The position numbers and the translations under genes were made by a program. Source: Hypsibius dujardini (Eukaryota; Tardigrada; Eutardigrada; Parachela; Hypsibiidae). Taken from it: a DNA stretch of 21,782 nucleotides. Positions 1-9,784 of the stretch are shown one piece after another; the first letter of the stretch is position 1, and each line of letters starts with the position of its first letter. Below the pieces are notes generated by a model, which had not been told where the DNA came from, did no database searches, and was given only the letters and a program-made list of their open reading frames with translations. The DNA is taken from the NCBI GenBank assembly GCA_001579985.1, contig LRSR01012788.1:1-21782 (forward strand). Direction: 5' to 3'.

Positions 1-589
1 TTTCTTCCAGTTTATTTCTCTAACGGTCTTTACTATCAGTCTAATAAACTTGTTAACTATCCAACTGACGGTTGGTAGACCTAACAGCCATGATATTGAA
101 GTTCATGACTTTTGCTAGAAAATTTAGTCCATTATACCAGAATCAAAGTTATGAGATGGTTGGCGGTGCGTCGGAATAATCGGGTATGTTATTATTATGG
201 TATTCATTGGAGAAAGTAACCTTAAATTTCCACTAATGTCATGAGAATGCGATACCGAAACTTTCGTCAGGCAGTCAGTCACACTTGTATGCGACGACAG
301 CAGACTTTTCGTTACACCTCAAACGAAAATCTTAATTGTTTGTAATGCATCAGTGGCCTGCCCTACGGATAACTCTTGCCTGGTTCCTGCCTGGATACAG
401 CCTGTTTGACTACATTAAAACAGGCTAGAATCCAGTCAAAATGGCTGAGTGAAGAGACTGGATTGTTCCATGACTTCCAGGCTATATACGAGACTGGTTG
501 ACCTGGCTGGAAGGCAGCTGGATACAGCCTGGGTCCCTATGCGAATTTAACATGAGTCGGTCCTGCGCCAAGATGGTTTCCACCCGTTT
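1..589. other. Stretch with no supportable gene
   Basis: Frames are closed or short on both strands and no exon with recognisable motifs was found. The stretch contains the hairpin at 391-435 and a short tandem of about ten bases (TTTTCACCCG, just over two copies) near 578-605. Confidence 0.5.
391..435. repeat. Short inverted repeat (imperfect hairpin) in gene-free DNA
   Basis: The arm CTGGATACAGCCTGTTT at 391-407 pairs with AAACAGGCTAGAATCCAG at 418-435 around a 10-base loop. The core CTGGATACAGCCTG recurs in direct orientation at about 519-532. No coding potential was seen. It may be the remnant of a small repeat family; no target duplication was identified. Confidence 0.55.
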
Positions 590-1045
590 TCACCCGTTTT
601 CACCCTTATTTTGCGACCAAAGTATTTGTCCTTTGTCGAGCGTCCCCTCAGACGGCATACTGTCAGATTCTGAATGGAGAGGGACTAGGTTAGCTGATTT
701 TGGGAGACATACGCCGTTTATCTCATTAACATTAACTCGACAGTCGTATGGGCAGAGAATTATTCGAAGAGGACTTTCTCCCAGTAGACAATAATCTAAG
801 GAATTTGGCTCAATACTGCTTAAGCATGTGCAGGGCACATGCGAATCGCAAATGTTGAGATCATTTAAGCAACATGCGGCAGTTGAATAGTTGTGCGCCG
901 TTTTGATTTTGAGCAGCTGCAAACTTTGCAAAGGTATCGTAGTCGTACTGCAGTCAGTTCCATTTGCTGACGACGTCTGTTCATCCAAATAAGTTTGATG
1001 TGATTTTAAGACACAATCGCAGGTGTAGAATACAATCAGTCGCAT
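590..1045 (-). CDS. Hypothetical Cys-containing ORF, 151 codons, doubtful
   Basis: An uninterrupted minus-strand frame runs from an ATG at 1045 to a stop at 590-592. The product has about a dozen cysteines in the middle (for example AACCLN and PCTCLS) and several N-x-S/T sites. There is no signal peptide and no family that I recognise. The start lies about 20 bases from the end of the foldback element at 1066, so the frame could also be repeat-associated. A frame this long is somewhat unlikely by chance at this base composition, but splice signals and homology are lacking. It may be a chance ORF or one exon of an unseen gene. Confidence 0.22.
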   Translation of the reverse strand: MRLIVFYTCDCVLKSHQTYLDEQTSSANGTDCSTTTIPLQSLQLLKIKTAHNYSTAACCLNDLNICDSHVPCTCLSSIEPNSLDYCLLGESPLRIILCPYDCRVNVNEINGVCLPKSANLVPLHSESDSMPSEGTLDKGQILWSQNKGENG

Positions 1046-1065
1046 TGCCGTCTTAACAACGCTAA

Positions 1066-1788
1066 CTCGGGCTGTAATGGAGATCTCCCTCCCGATTGGC
1101 GTGAGTTTCTTATTACAAATAACTGTCTATTTATCGTGATTTATCATTGGGGTCTCCGCGTGGAAATTACATTACCGGTTTCAGAAAAGAATAAGGAAAG
1201 AAAAAAGACTTCCCAGCGAGGTTGTGGTGTGAGCAGGTGCTTGATTGATTGAACACGCACTATTTTCCATTATTTTCATTGTAAACTATTTCGATTTTTC
1301 AAAATATATTCAAAACATGTATTTTTATATTTTCTGAAGTCGAATTCAATTTGGAGTTGATCGACATTAGCTCAATATGTTTCAAGTGTCAGGGGGCGGA
1401 GTTGTGTGTATTTCTCAAGAAATTCGAGCGTAGCTTCCCAGAGCTGGCCTACAGCTCCGCCCCCTGAGACCTGAAAAATATTCGGCTGATGCGGATCGAC
1501 TCCAAATTGAATTTGGTGTGGGAAAGTGTTAAAACACATGTTTTAAATGCATGTTACGAAATCGACATTTTTACAGTGAAAATCAAGAAAAATATTGAGC
1601 TTTCAATCAATCTAGCACCCGCTCACAGCACAAACTCGTTGGGGAAGTATTTTTCTTTCTTATTCTTTCTGAACCTGGTAATGTGAATTCCATGCGGAGA
1701 CCCCAATGATAAATCATGATTAATAGATAGCTATTTGGGAAAAAAAACTCATGTCGATTGGGAGAGAAAATCTCCATTACTGCCCGAG
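1066..1788. mobile_element. Foldback/MITE-like element, long inverted repeat over its whole length
   Basis: The left half (about 1066-1410) is an imperfect reverse complement of the right half (about 1455-1788). Paired blocks include CTCGGGCTGTAATGGAGA against TCTCCATTACTGCCCGAG at the ends, GGTCTCCGCG against GCGGAGACC, and GCACCTGCTCAC-like blocks. Nearest the centre, AATTTGGAGTTGATCGAC pairs with GATCGACTCCAAATT, and TCAGGGGGCGGAG pairs with CTCCGCCCCCTGA. Both ends are flanked by TAA (1063-1065 and 1789-1791), as expected for a three-base target duplication of the TWA type used by PIF/Harbinger elements. It carries no transposase. The family assignment is inference from the flank only. 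Arm divergence suggests it is not young. Confidence 0.75.
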
Positions 1789-1791
1789 TAA

Positions 1792-3210
1792 GGCGTTTCC
1801 CTTCTTCCTCGTACGATCCACAAACAACGTCTCCAATGCTCAAGATGGCGCACATTCACTCATTGCACGAACTTCCTTGGCCACATTCATTCCTCGATAT
1901 GGTTGCTCTGGAACAACTCAGCTGCTTCCGCTAGACATGAAGGATTCTGTGTAGAGGGCTTCAGTAATGCGGAGAGTGCCGCTATAACTGGAATCAAACA
2001 GTTAAACTTGGATGTTGCGTCGCTCGCAAATATGGCGCTCAGTTTACGACCATCCTATAAAGAACAAGGTTATTTCACTATAATTTCTTCCAATTTCAAG
2101 GCAATTAATTATATGGCTTACCACTGGCAATATGTCCTAAATAAAAATGAAGATTAAAGCTTTACCCACACCAACCATATGAGACATACTGGTACTGATA
2201 ATTTGCTTGAAATTTGTAAATTACACTTTTTTCATTCCGGGGTATTAAAAGATCACGGGAAAGCTATACGAGATTATATAGATTCCGTCAAGTGTTTCTT
2301 TCGAAATTCTGTCTATACTTTTTCCAACTTTTATCTCAACCGGAATCCGATCGCCATAATTACATATGGGGTACACTGTTTGTAGACCTTCGACTGAAAC
2401 CCAATAAAAGAGCAAAATATCTGTCTGGAAGAAAGTTGTAATACATGTCTTCGTTATGAATCACAAGCAGATCATTGTCGAATCTTCACCACATGAACGG
2501 AGTGCGAAAAAAATGAAAAAAATGAAATTAATTAAACGTAGTTAGCGTGTTATTTCACTGTTCATAATCCTGGCTTCTAGCGAGGCAAGTTACTATGTTC
2601 CAACGAACAACATGAATCGATGTGTTGAAAATTAGACTTGTTTTTTTTAAAACAGGAAGTTGGAGAATCACAATCATTAAAAATAAATTGCGCAGACCAT
2701 TGTCATACGGTGACATGTTGCCCATTGAGCTACAAAAGACGTCTATGAAGCCCACAGAAAAGAAATAAGTGACTTGTCTGTTAAAGTGATAGTAACTTAT
2801 TAAGCACAGCGAGTTACTGCTAGTTACGATACCACCAACCGATACCGCCATTCACATACAATAATTGTCAATGGTGTTTCAGTCATGGTAAAAGTTTATT
2901 TGCTAAGACAGCAAAAGGTGTATCCAACTTGAAGATTACGGCTTCTGTGCCGAATCTAGATGGATGAAAGCATGTTTCAGAAGTTTGCCAAAGAAACGGT
3001 GGCGGATTCTGCTTTTGATTCTTTTGATTCTTCGGTCACTCTTCCAACAGGTGCGTTAAACTTGACAAATAACCTTGGACACGGAGGAATTTATAATTTG
3101 CAGAATGGTCTGCGCCTTATTTTAATCTTTCTTGGTAGCCGATATCCAAAATTGTTATTACTTAACGACAAATTAAAGCCATTCTCTTGAAGCAAAATCA
3201 CCAGTAACCA
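1792..3210. other. Long stretch with no supportable gene
   Basis: This is AT-rich DNA with only short frames on both strands. The longest minus-strand frame (2555-2851) is hydrophobic but shows no family motif and has no matching splice partner. A plus-strand frame at 2960-3190 is likewise unrecognised. Poly(A)-type AATAAA occurs near 2402, without an obvious gene to end. Confidence 0.45.
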
Positions 3211-4240
3211 TCATGTAACAATTTTGGTTAGCGTTCCGTTGCTCTTGAAACCTGAAAATAAAAAGATATTATTCCATACTCGGATTTAATACGAGTCAGT
3301 GAACAATTTTGTGTGGTACCTTTTTTGGGCGAACCGATGTAGGAGCCAGCCCATGGTGCCGCACTAGCACATCGATTCTCATTCTCGGCTTCTTTACAGT
3401 TTGTCACGCCGCTGCATTCAAATTCCATGGTCGTATAGAATGAGCACGTTGCAATCAGTTCACCTTCACGTTTCAGATTAACAGACCATTTGATGATCCC
3501 TATAGAGCACACAGATTTATAGATTGGTTTGTGAGGGATTTCATATTCAGCATTCCTATTATACCGTCCTGGCCTGCCCAACGCTTCTCTGGCAGGTGAA
3601 GGTCTTCTTTACAGTCCATGTCAAAGTACATCATACGTGGGTCGTTGGTAAAATTTCTGGCAATTCTTTCACCGTCATTTGGATCGCAGTTTGTTTTGCA
3701 GGTGTAGGTCAAGTTTGTGTAAAAGTAACAGAACCATGTCGGTGGGATAGTAGTACTCGAAACAGACTGAGCAGTCAATGGTGATGTGGAAGTCGAGGGA
3801 GTTGATGATTCCGTGCCTACATATAATGTATACTCAATACTCGTTGTAGGATATAGCAAATTATGTTACTCCCGAATGTGAGTAACCTACCGAATTGTTG
3901 GCTAAATCCGCCAGGTATAAATTGTCTGGTTTTTTTATGCATAACCGTCGAAAATGTATTTCCTTCCATTTTGTTTGAGATAACATCTTGCTATAAGGAA
4001 TTATTATATACTGTAGCTTATTTGTCGCCACTTAAAGGTTCGTTATGGTGAACTACCTTGTTTATTGCCCCCTCGTCTAAAATAGTGATTAGAACGGAAA
4101 TCGAAACTGCTGGACTTTTTGCTCTCACCCTGTGAGAAGTAGTGGGCAAGTCCTGATCTGAAGAAAAAAATGCTTCATTCGCTAACGGGTTAATCAGTTG
4201 AAAAATGCAACCGTACCATTTTCCGACTGGCTATCCTGAG
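3211..4240 (-). CDS. Thr/Ser-rich protein with duplicated four-cysteine module (5' end unresolved)
   Basis: I do not recognise the family. Minus-strand exons with consistent phases are 4217-4240, 4129-4157, 3891-3990, 3565-3816, 3320-3499 and 3211-3251, with stop TGA at 3211-3213. Introns have GT-AG ends, for example CTCTATAG before 3499 and TTTTATTTTCAG before 3251. The product has a hydrophilic start, a Ser/Thr/Pro stalk (TESSTPSTSTSP...), then two related modules. Module 1 has Cys spacing C-x9-C-x3-C...C followed by KRWAG. Module 2 has C-x9-C-x5-C...C followed by APWAG. Each module sits on its own exon (252 and 180 nt) with phase 1 at both ends, as expected from exon duplication. The stalk and even cysteine number suggest an extracellular protein, but no signal peptide was found because the first exon is missing from the model. 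A further frame at 4291-4464 may be an upstream exon but does not join in phase. Confidence 0.55.
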
Positions 4241-4290
4241 CTGAAACGACAATCCATTTGGCTATTATGGATATTATGTAAAATATATAC

Positions 4291-4464
4291 CTGGATATCA
4301 TGTTTGAAGATCGAATAGCTCAAGGTTTCAAAAATTGTTACTGCTCGTATAGAAGAATGCACATTTAAGGATTTGAAAAATTGGTGGTTCGTGCTATAGT
4401 TGAACGATTTCCCTATTGCCGCACTTGTCACGTCAATTGAATACTGCAAAATGCCTCCCCTCAC
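4291..4464 (-). CDS. Possible additional upstream exon, unresolved
   Basis: An open minus-strand segment ends in a fair donor (ATCCAG followed by GTATAT at 4290). It encodes a mixed hydrophilic stretch with N-glycosylation sites (FNYST). Immediately upstream, around 4436-4517, a different frame also looks protein-like (LGAKYNAVVELTREG), overlapping out of frame. Neither joins the downstream Cys-module gene with compatible phase. The locus may hold a frame disruption, a missing exon, or chance frames. Confidence 0.25.
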
Positions 4465-4781
4465 GAGTTAGTTCAACAACTGCATTATATTTTGCACCAA
4501 GTGAAGCAATATCATTCCGGTTTTGATAATGGATAAAGAAAGAAGACCGTCCCACCTTCGTCAATTAAGCCGCAATCCATCCAAAAACCTGTTTGGGAAA
4601 GAAAGCTCTCTGCAGGTCCGCCGCGCTGAAATAACCGTTTTCGAATTCTTGACGAAAAACAACAACCAGTTGCGACGTTTATATTTTTCTTCAGTACACC
4701 GGAAGCTCGAGCTTGACTCTACGTCGCGTGCTAACACATAGGTTTTTTTTTTAACGAATTACTCGTTACACCCAATAAAAG
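4465..4781. promoter_or_regulatory. Intergenic region upstream of the astacin-GH18 gene
   Basis: This is the space between the minus-strand Cys-module gene and the plus-strand astacin gene, so it would contain a divergent promoter if both 5' ends lie here. An AT-rich TTTATATTTTT element occurs around 4678-4688, about 100 bases before the ATG. No motif can be assigned with confidence. A 72-codon plus-strand frame at 4523-4741 shows no family features. Confidence 0.25.
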
Positions 4782-7700
4782 ATGCAGGTTTGGATCCAAG
4801 CATACCTCTTCCTTTTTCTGACCATCAAAACAAATACACTTCCGGTCTACGTATATGATCCAGGTAAAGAACAGTAGAAGTTGTTCTATCCCTTAATCGC
4901 TAGCATAAAGATGAAATAAATAAAAGATGAAATTTTGTTTACAGCAAATACACCAGAAGACGAAAGGTTAAATGTTCCAGCCGGGAGTTTGTTCGAATCT
5001 GATATTATTGGAGTGGACGCGAGGAGCGACGATTCAAACGACGCAGTAAGTGCTCCATTCGTCCTTCTAAAAGCTTTACAGGCTGTAACAGCTTTAAAAC
5101 ATTAGATTATTTGCTTATGATTTAAGAACTTTCACATGTTACAGCTACATCTAAAAGATCGTAACCCATAAACAAATAATCTAAGAAGCTACTATTTATG
5201 CGCTTCTGATCATTTGTGCCGGCCCCAGAACTATGGAACTTGTATATGACGTAACTGCGCCTGTTTTCCGATTGTTGTGGAATATACTAATCAGCTATAT
5301 AAGTCGTGAAACCACTTTTCTTAGTACATATTCATATGTAAAAGTTACGTGACCGTAGTTTCTTGAACGCATCCGCTCCAAATTAGCTTACAAAGCGTCG
5401 AAATTTAAAATTATACGTTGGAAGATTATTCTGTGGTGAAATAAGGATGGCTTCAATACTTTTCTTCTTTGCACGTTAAGCTGAGGTAAACATAAACTGT
5501 TATCGAACAAGATAATGAAATTTCTTATACCTCTTTTCTCGCTGCCCTCGTTTTTAGGATCATTTAGGCAAAAACGCTGTAATAAACGACGATTTGAAAT
5601 GGCTGCCAAACAGAAAAGTACCGTATGTGTTCTCCAAAACATTTGGTAAGAGCCATTTGTTTTCTCTCGCTGGTCTCGAGATTTGGCGTCGGACTAACAT
5701 TGCCAGTTCATTGTAGTCCACTCCAGTGACAAGAGGAAATTGATTCTTCAAGCCATGGAAGGCTTCGAAAATTCAACTTGTATTAGATTTGTACAAAGAA
5801 CAAATCAACAGCAATACATAAAGTTTACTGCCGACCCTATACAGTATGTGAATATGTTTCAGATTGACTAGCGTTCAGCACTTTTCGTCAAAAAACCAAA
5901 CTTATCAGCGTTATTATTTGGCTTTCTTTCAGATGTGCTTCCTCCATTGGGCGACAAGGAGTTTCCAAAAAAGGTGATGGTCAAGCTATCTACCTAAGCC
6001 TGAGAAGTAAGCAAGTACATATACATATTCAACACTTTACTGCACGTCGTAATTGGAACGAAGATGAAATGAAACACCACTGCATCTATTTAGATTGCTT
6101 CTCTGTTGAAGACGATGAAGAAACATACGGCATTGCGCAGCACGAGATCATGCACGCACTAGGTAACTAGGGAAAGTCAATTAATACAGAGCCTAATAGC
6201 ATATATAAGATGAGAGTTAATTGTTTCATTGTCAGATGTCATCAAAATCTTTGTCCGAAATCGTTTTCGAATATACACTGACACTATATGTTTGGCCCTT
6301 TTTGACCAGCCTTCAGGAAGTCAAAAGACTTTTCTGTGTCGCGAAACAAGATCCCAATCCCAGTACGTGCCACTGTTATGCACTGTTCTGTTTACAGGGT
6401 TTTACCACGAACAGGCGCGCATTGATCGTGATGATTATATTGATATAAAATGGGAAAACATTGACGCATGTAAGTAGAAATGTTGATCCACGAAGCTGAG
6501 GCTCCACCATTCAGGTGGTGGTTATTCAAGACACAACTGCCTGACTTAGTTTAACGAAATCTGCCACGCGCGTCAAAACGAACCTCTCTCACTTATTAGG
6601 GATTTTAACAACAAAGTATTAATTAAGATATTTCCTGTTAAGCGAAAAAGAATCAGTTCGATAAATACGACAACACCACGGCGCTGGGCGAACCCTACGA
6701 CTTTGGTTCGATCCTCCATTATGGCATGTTTGATTTTGCTACTGACAAATCGGAATGGACCATCAGACCAAAGGACAAGTACAAGGATAAAACCTCGCTG
6801 ATTGGTCAGCGGAAAAGTCTCAGTCCAATAGATATAAGGAAAATTAACAAGCTCTACAAATGCCCGGGCTTCGATACCACTACCACCACCACCACTACCA
6901 CCACCACCACTACCACCACCACCACTACAGGGGCTGCTGAACCTGACTTTATGATTCCCCATCGGGGGTGCTACTACCCATTGGAAGGGGAATCGCGAAG
7001 CGGTCAAGCTCGATTCACCGCCAACCAAGTTGACGCTACACTTTGCACCTACATTAACGTCGCATTCGCGCCCATTCAAGATAATAAAATGAGCTTGAGC
7101 CGTCAGTTACGCGGTAACGTTTGCTGGCCTTACATTTCACATCAGAATTACATTAATTCTATCTACCCTTTTCAGCAACTCTTGAGACGTTGAAGCTCCT
7201 GAGAAACGACAATGACCAACTGAAGCTTTTTCTCAGTATTGGCGGCACGGCTAATTCGGCCACCTTGGGAGTAATTGCTCGTGATATCCGCAAAAGGTTC
7301 GCTTTTGCACATGCTGCAGCCATTACTCTCCGTAATAACGGACTGGATGGTTTGGACGTTGTTTACAAGCAAAAGTCCGCCTTGGAAGCAGCAGCCTTTA
7401 CCGCATTCATTGAGGTACACGAAGGGTAATTATCAACAAAGGTCGCAAAAGGTTTATTCCATTGTTTGCAGGTATTGCGGCGTCAATTTGAAGATGAAAG
7501 TGTAAGAAGCGACGCAACACGGCTCGCACTTTCGGTGGTTGTCTACGCTGACCCTGCCTTTACCAAATCAATTAATGCAGCTGCTCTTAATCCGTAAGTG
7601 CTCAATTTGTTCAGCCATTTATATTGTAATAAAAACTGCGAAGGTCAGCGCTGTATAGGTTTGTGGATATTGTCAACGTCGCAGCGTACGATTTCTCTGG

Positions 7701-8353
7701 CTCGGATCGAAAACGTGTCAGTCATCATTCTCCAACAGTGCTTGACCCTGTTGGTTCTAAGCATCGGTTATATAATATGGTACGAAATTAGTGCATCTAA
7801 ATTAACTCGTCTTTCTTAAAATAACGCTTGCCCACCGGTAGCAATCTCTTCTTCAACGATGGCTTGCACAAGGCTTTTCCAAGTCCAAACTTGTGGTTGG
7901 ACTTGCCTTCTACGGTCACGGTTGGTTGTTGGACGATGCGGCCAATCATGACTTAGGATCAGCGGCAATGCGCTGGGTACCTCCCAGCATTTACACCAAG
8001 GAACCGGGGACATGGCCTTATTATGAGATTTGTCAGCGCATCAAACAGGATGTGGCTACTCACATTTTTGACTCGAATATTCAAGCTAGTTATGCATACA
8101 CCGACGCTTGGTGGATGGGTTACAACGACGTTCACACCGTGACAACCAAGGTCAGTCATCCATTAACTACTATTTACTAGACAATTAAATTATGTCTAAA
8201 TTGGCATCACTTTGTTTATAGACAAACTGGGCGAGGCTTAACGGGTTTGGTGTGTACGCATGGGACATATCGCAAGATGACTTCAGCAACATCTGCGGAG
8301 GCGGCGAAAATCCCCTTTTGAACGCAATCAAAACCGAGATGGGACAATCATGA
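4782..8353 (+). CDS. Secreted astacin metalloprotease fused to an inactive GH18 chitinase-like domain
   Basis: Thirteen exons give 668 residues: 4782-4863, 4945-5045, 5558-5645, 5717-5843, 5933-6006, 6094-6162, 6398-6469, 6643-7113, 7176-7414, 7472-7593, 7659-7779, 7842-8150 and 8222-8353. All phases agree. Residues 1-20 form a hydrophobic signal peptide. F44-E45-S46-D47 matches the astacin propeptide FxGD aspartate switch, with Ser for Gly. The mature protease starts near N67 and has the zinc helix HEIMHALGFYH (H174, E175, H178, H184), family motif EQARIDRDDY, four cysteines (112, 134, 159, 278) and zinc Tyr231 in SILHY. The Met-turn methionine is Leu229. Thr283-Thr300 is a pure Thr linker. 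The GH18 domain runs from about residue 311 to the end and keeps SIGG, VNVAAYDF and YAWDISQDDF, but DGxDxDxE reads DGLDVVYK (residues 419-426), so the catalytic Glu is Lys. The product is likely extracellular, a protease targeted by a non-hydrolytic glycan-binding fold (inference). AATAAA follows at 8362. Confidence 0.93.
5098..5187. repeat. Inverted repeat within intron 2 of the astacin-GH18 gene
   Basis: TTAGATTATTTGCTTATG near 5103-5120 pairs with CATAAACAAATAATCTAAG near 5168-5186, with weaker pairing continuing inward. Intron 2 is 512 bases, against 57-90 for most introns in this gene, so a small foldback insertion probably explains part of its length. Confidence 0.5.
6876..6929 (+). repeat. 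Coding minisatellite: poly-threonine linker
   Basis: Eighteen consecutive Thr codons follow a 15-base period of ACC x4 plus ACT, repeated three times after a leading ACC ACT and ending in ACT ACA. The tract joins the astacin domain to the GH18 domain and is a likely site for O-glycosylation. The regular period suggests expansion by slippage or unequal exchange, so length polymorphism is expected. Confidence 0.9.
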
Positions 8354-8929
8354 TAAAGACAAATAAACAAACTTCACAATACTGGAATATTATCTCGACA
8401 GTCGAGTCCTTTATTATCAATTCCCAAAACGAGCACAGAAAACAATGAACCCAATAAAACATGAAACGCAACTCGAAACATTATTGTCATTGGTAAGTTA
8501 ATTAAGATTCTTGGAAGGAATACAGTCAAATATATCAACTTAAGCAAGTGTGAAAGCAAGAAGTTCGGTCTACCGAGGACCATAATAGTGCATAGTCGGA
8601 TAGTATCACGCATTTTACCCACAATCCACTCTGCCGAAATCCTTACTAGTACGGTTTCCACTATACCGCCGACCGTTTAAATCGGTCGATTAGAAATAAA
8701 CAAGCGTTGAGTGACCTTGACATGAAATTAATTAATTTTATTAAATATATTTCCTCCCCAAAAGTCGCTTCATTCTAACAATCAACTAAATAAATGGGGT
8801 ATAATGCATGATCGTTAGAAGGAGCCTCGGCTTATTTTTGCTTATCGCTCCAATGTCAAATCCATCTTTCGATTTCTCAATGGTAAAATAATTTTCTGTA
8901 ATCGCAATAAAAATTTAAATCAAGAACAA
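8354..8929. other. Intergenic stretch between convergent fusion gene and its broken relative
   Basis: It begins with the presumed 3' UTR and polyadenylation signal (AATAAA at 8362-8367) of the astacin-GH18 gene. A minus-strand open frame at 8374-8661 is hydrophobic but starts at GTG and shows no family motif. Nothing else could be supported. Confidence 0.4.
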
Positions 8930-9775
8930 ACTAATTGTCAGCAGTTTAGGCAATGAAGAAGCATCATAACTATTTGTGTATTGTTGATTGAAGTCAACGT
9001 CCAATCCATCCAGACCCCACCTTCGCAAATCGCGGAGGATGGAGACTATGGGGTCAACATCTTTGATTTTGAAAACAGTGGGACAGGCTATTTCAGGAGA
9101 CCAAGAGGGCAAGAAACAGCTTCGATGGGGAGTTTCCAGTGCCACACCTAAGGCACACCAAACAAACAACAGCTCATTACACGCACCGTATAAGTGAATT
9201 ACTATATATTGGGTGTATGGTATTGGAGTAGAAGCATGTAATTGTGGAATAGTCGGGTGGTCTTAACTTGCTGAAGCAGGTCTTGTCGTCGGAACACTAG
9301 TGCACTCGGTGGCTGACAAAATGGGCGGCTCGGTTGCCAAGGTTGTACTTACTATCATTTGCTTTTTTGGGGCTGAATTCGGTTGCGCTACCGATGTCTG
9401 AGAGTTGACGCTGGTCGTGTTTCATAAAACACGCTTGATAATGAGGTCTTGAAGAGCAGCAGGTGAAGCGGTTATAGCTAAAAATAAGAAATGCATGCTA
9501 TATATATTTGCAAATGTTTGCGATACCATTACAAAATAAGCGCATACCGCAATTGTAGATTGCGCTGATCTTTGCAATGTCAATGTCGCTGAGCCAGTTT
9601 CTTTGGTCAATCTCCTTGTTTTTTATATCTGGAAACGGTCTGATGGTCCATACCAACCGATTCACCGCAAAATCAAACATCCCCTAATGATGAACGGATC
9701 CGAAGTCACATGGCAGCCCAAACACCGTCGTTTTGATGTACTTTTTGAAATTTCCTGATACGTTGGAGACCTCAT
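8930..9775 (-). pseudogene. Broken, partial astacin-GH18 copy, inverted relative to the intact gene
   Basis: The exon at 9548-9775 (acceptor TTATTCCAG, donor GTATGC, phase 1 both ends) encodes the C-terminal astacin region. FGSVHH-stop-GMFDF aligns with FGSILHYGMFDF of the intact gene, and WTIRP, DIDIAKI and IYNC also match. The zinc-ligand Tyr codon of the Met-turn is a TAG stop, so no full protease can be made. A Thr/Pro-rich linker-like stretch (about 9260-9400) shifts frame and contains stops. A GH18 fragment follows at about 8930-9170 with GLDGLDVDFNQ: the third Asp is kept but the catalytic Glu position is Asn. The N-terminal astacin exons are absent; the corresponding space holds opposite-strand WAP exons. 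Divergence from the intact gene is substantial, so the duplication is not recent. In this copy an intron follows the last astacin Cys, while the intact gene has none there. Confidence 0.75.
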
Positions 9776-9784
9776 CTGGAATAA

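Noticed and set aside
498-794. 98-codon plus-strand frame.
   Set aside because: It has no family motif, and it is largely opposite a longer minus-strand frame that is itself doubtful.
2555-2851. Hydrophobic 98-codon minus-strand frame that could suggest a membrane protein.
   Set aside because: No recognisable transmembrane family pattern and no splice partners. AT-rich DNA easily yields such frames.
6867-6932. Minus-strand reading of the Thr tract gives GGGGS repeated three times, identical to the synthetic antibody linker.
   Set aside because: It is the antisense of the (ACC)4-ACT Thr codons inside a well-supported plus-strand exon. It is coincidence, not a sign of engineering.
8374-8661. 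95-codon hydrophobic minus-strand frame after the fusion gene.
   Set aside because: It begins at GTG, lies over the 3' flank of a confident gene, and has no motif or splice signals.
8988-9197. 69-codon plus-strand frame.
   Set aside because: It is the antisense of the GH18 fragment containing GLDGLDVDF on the minus strand.
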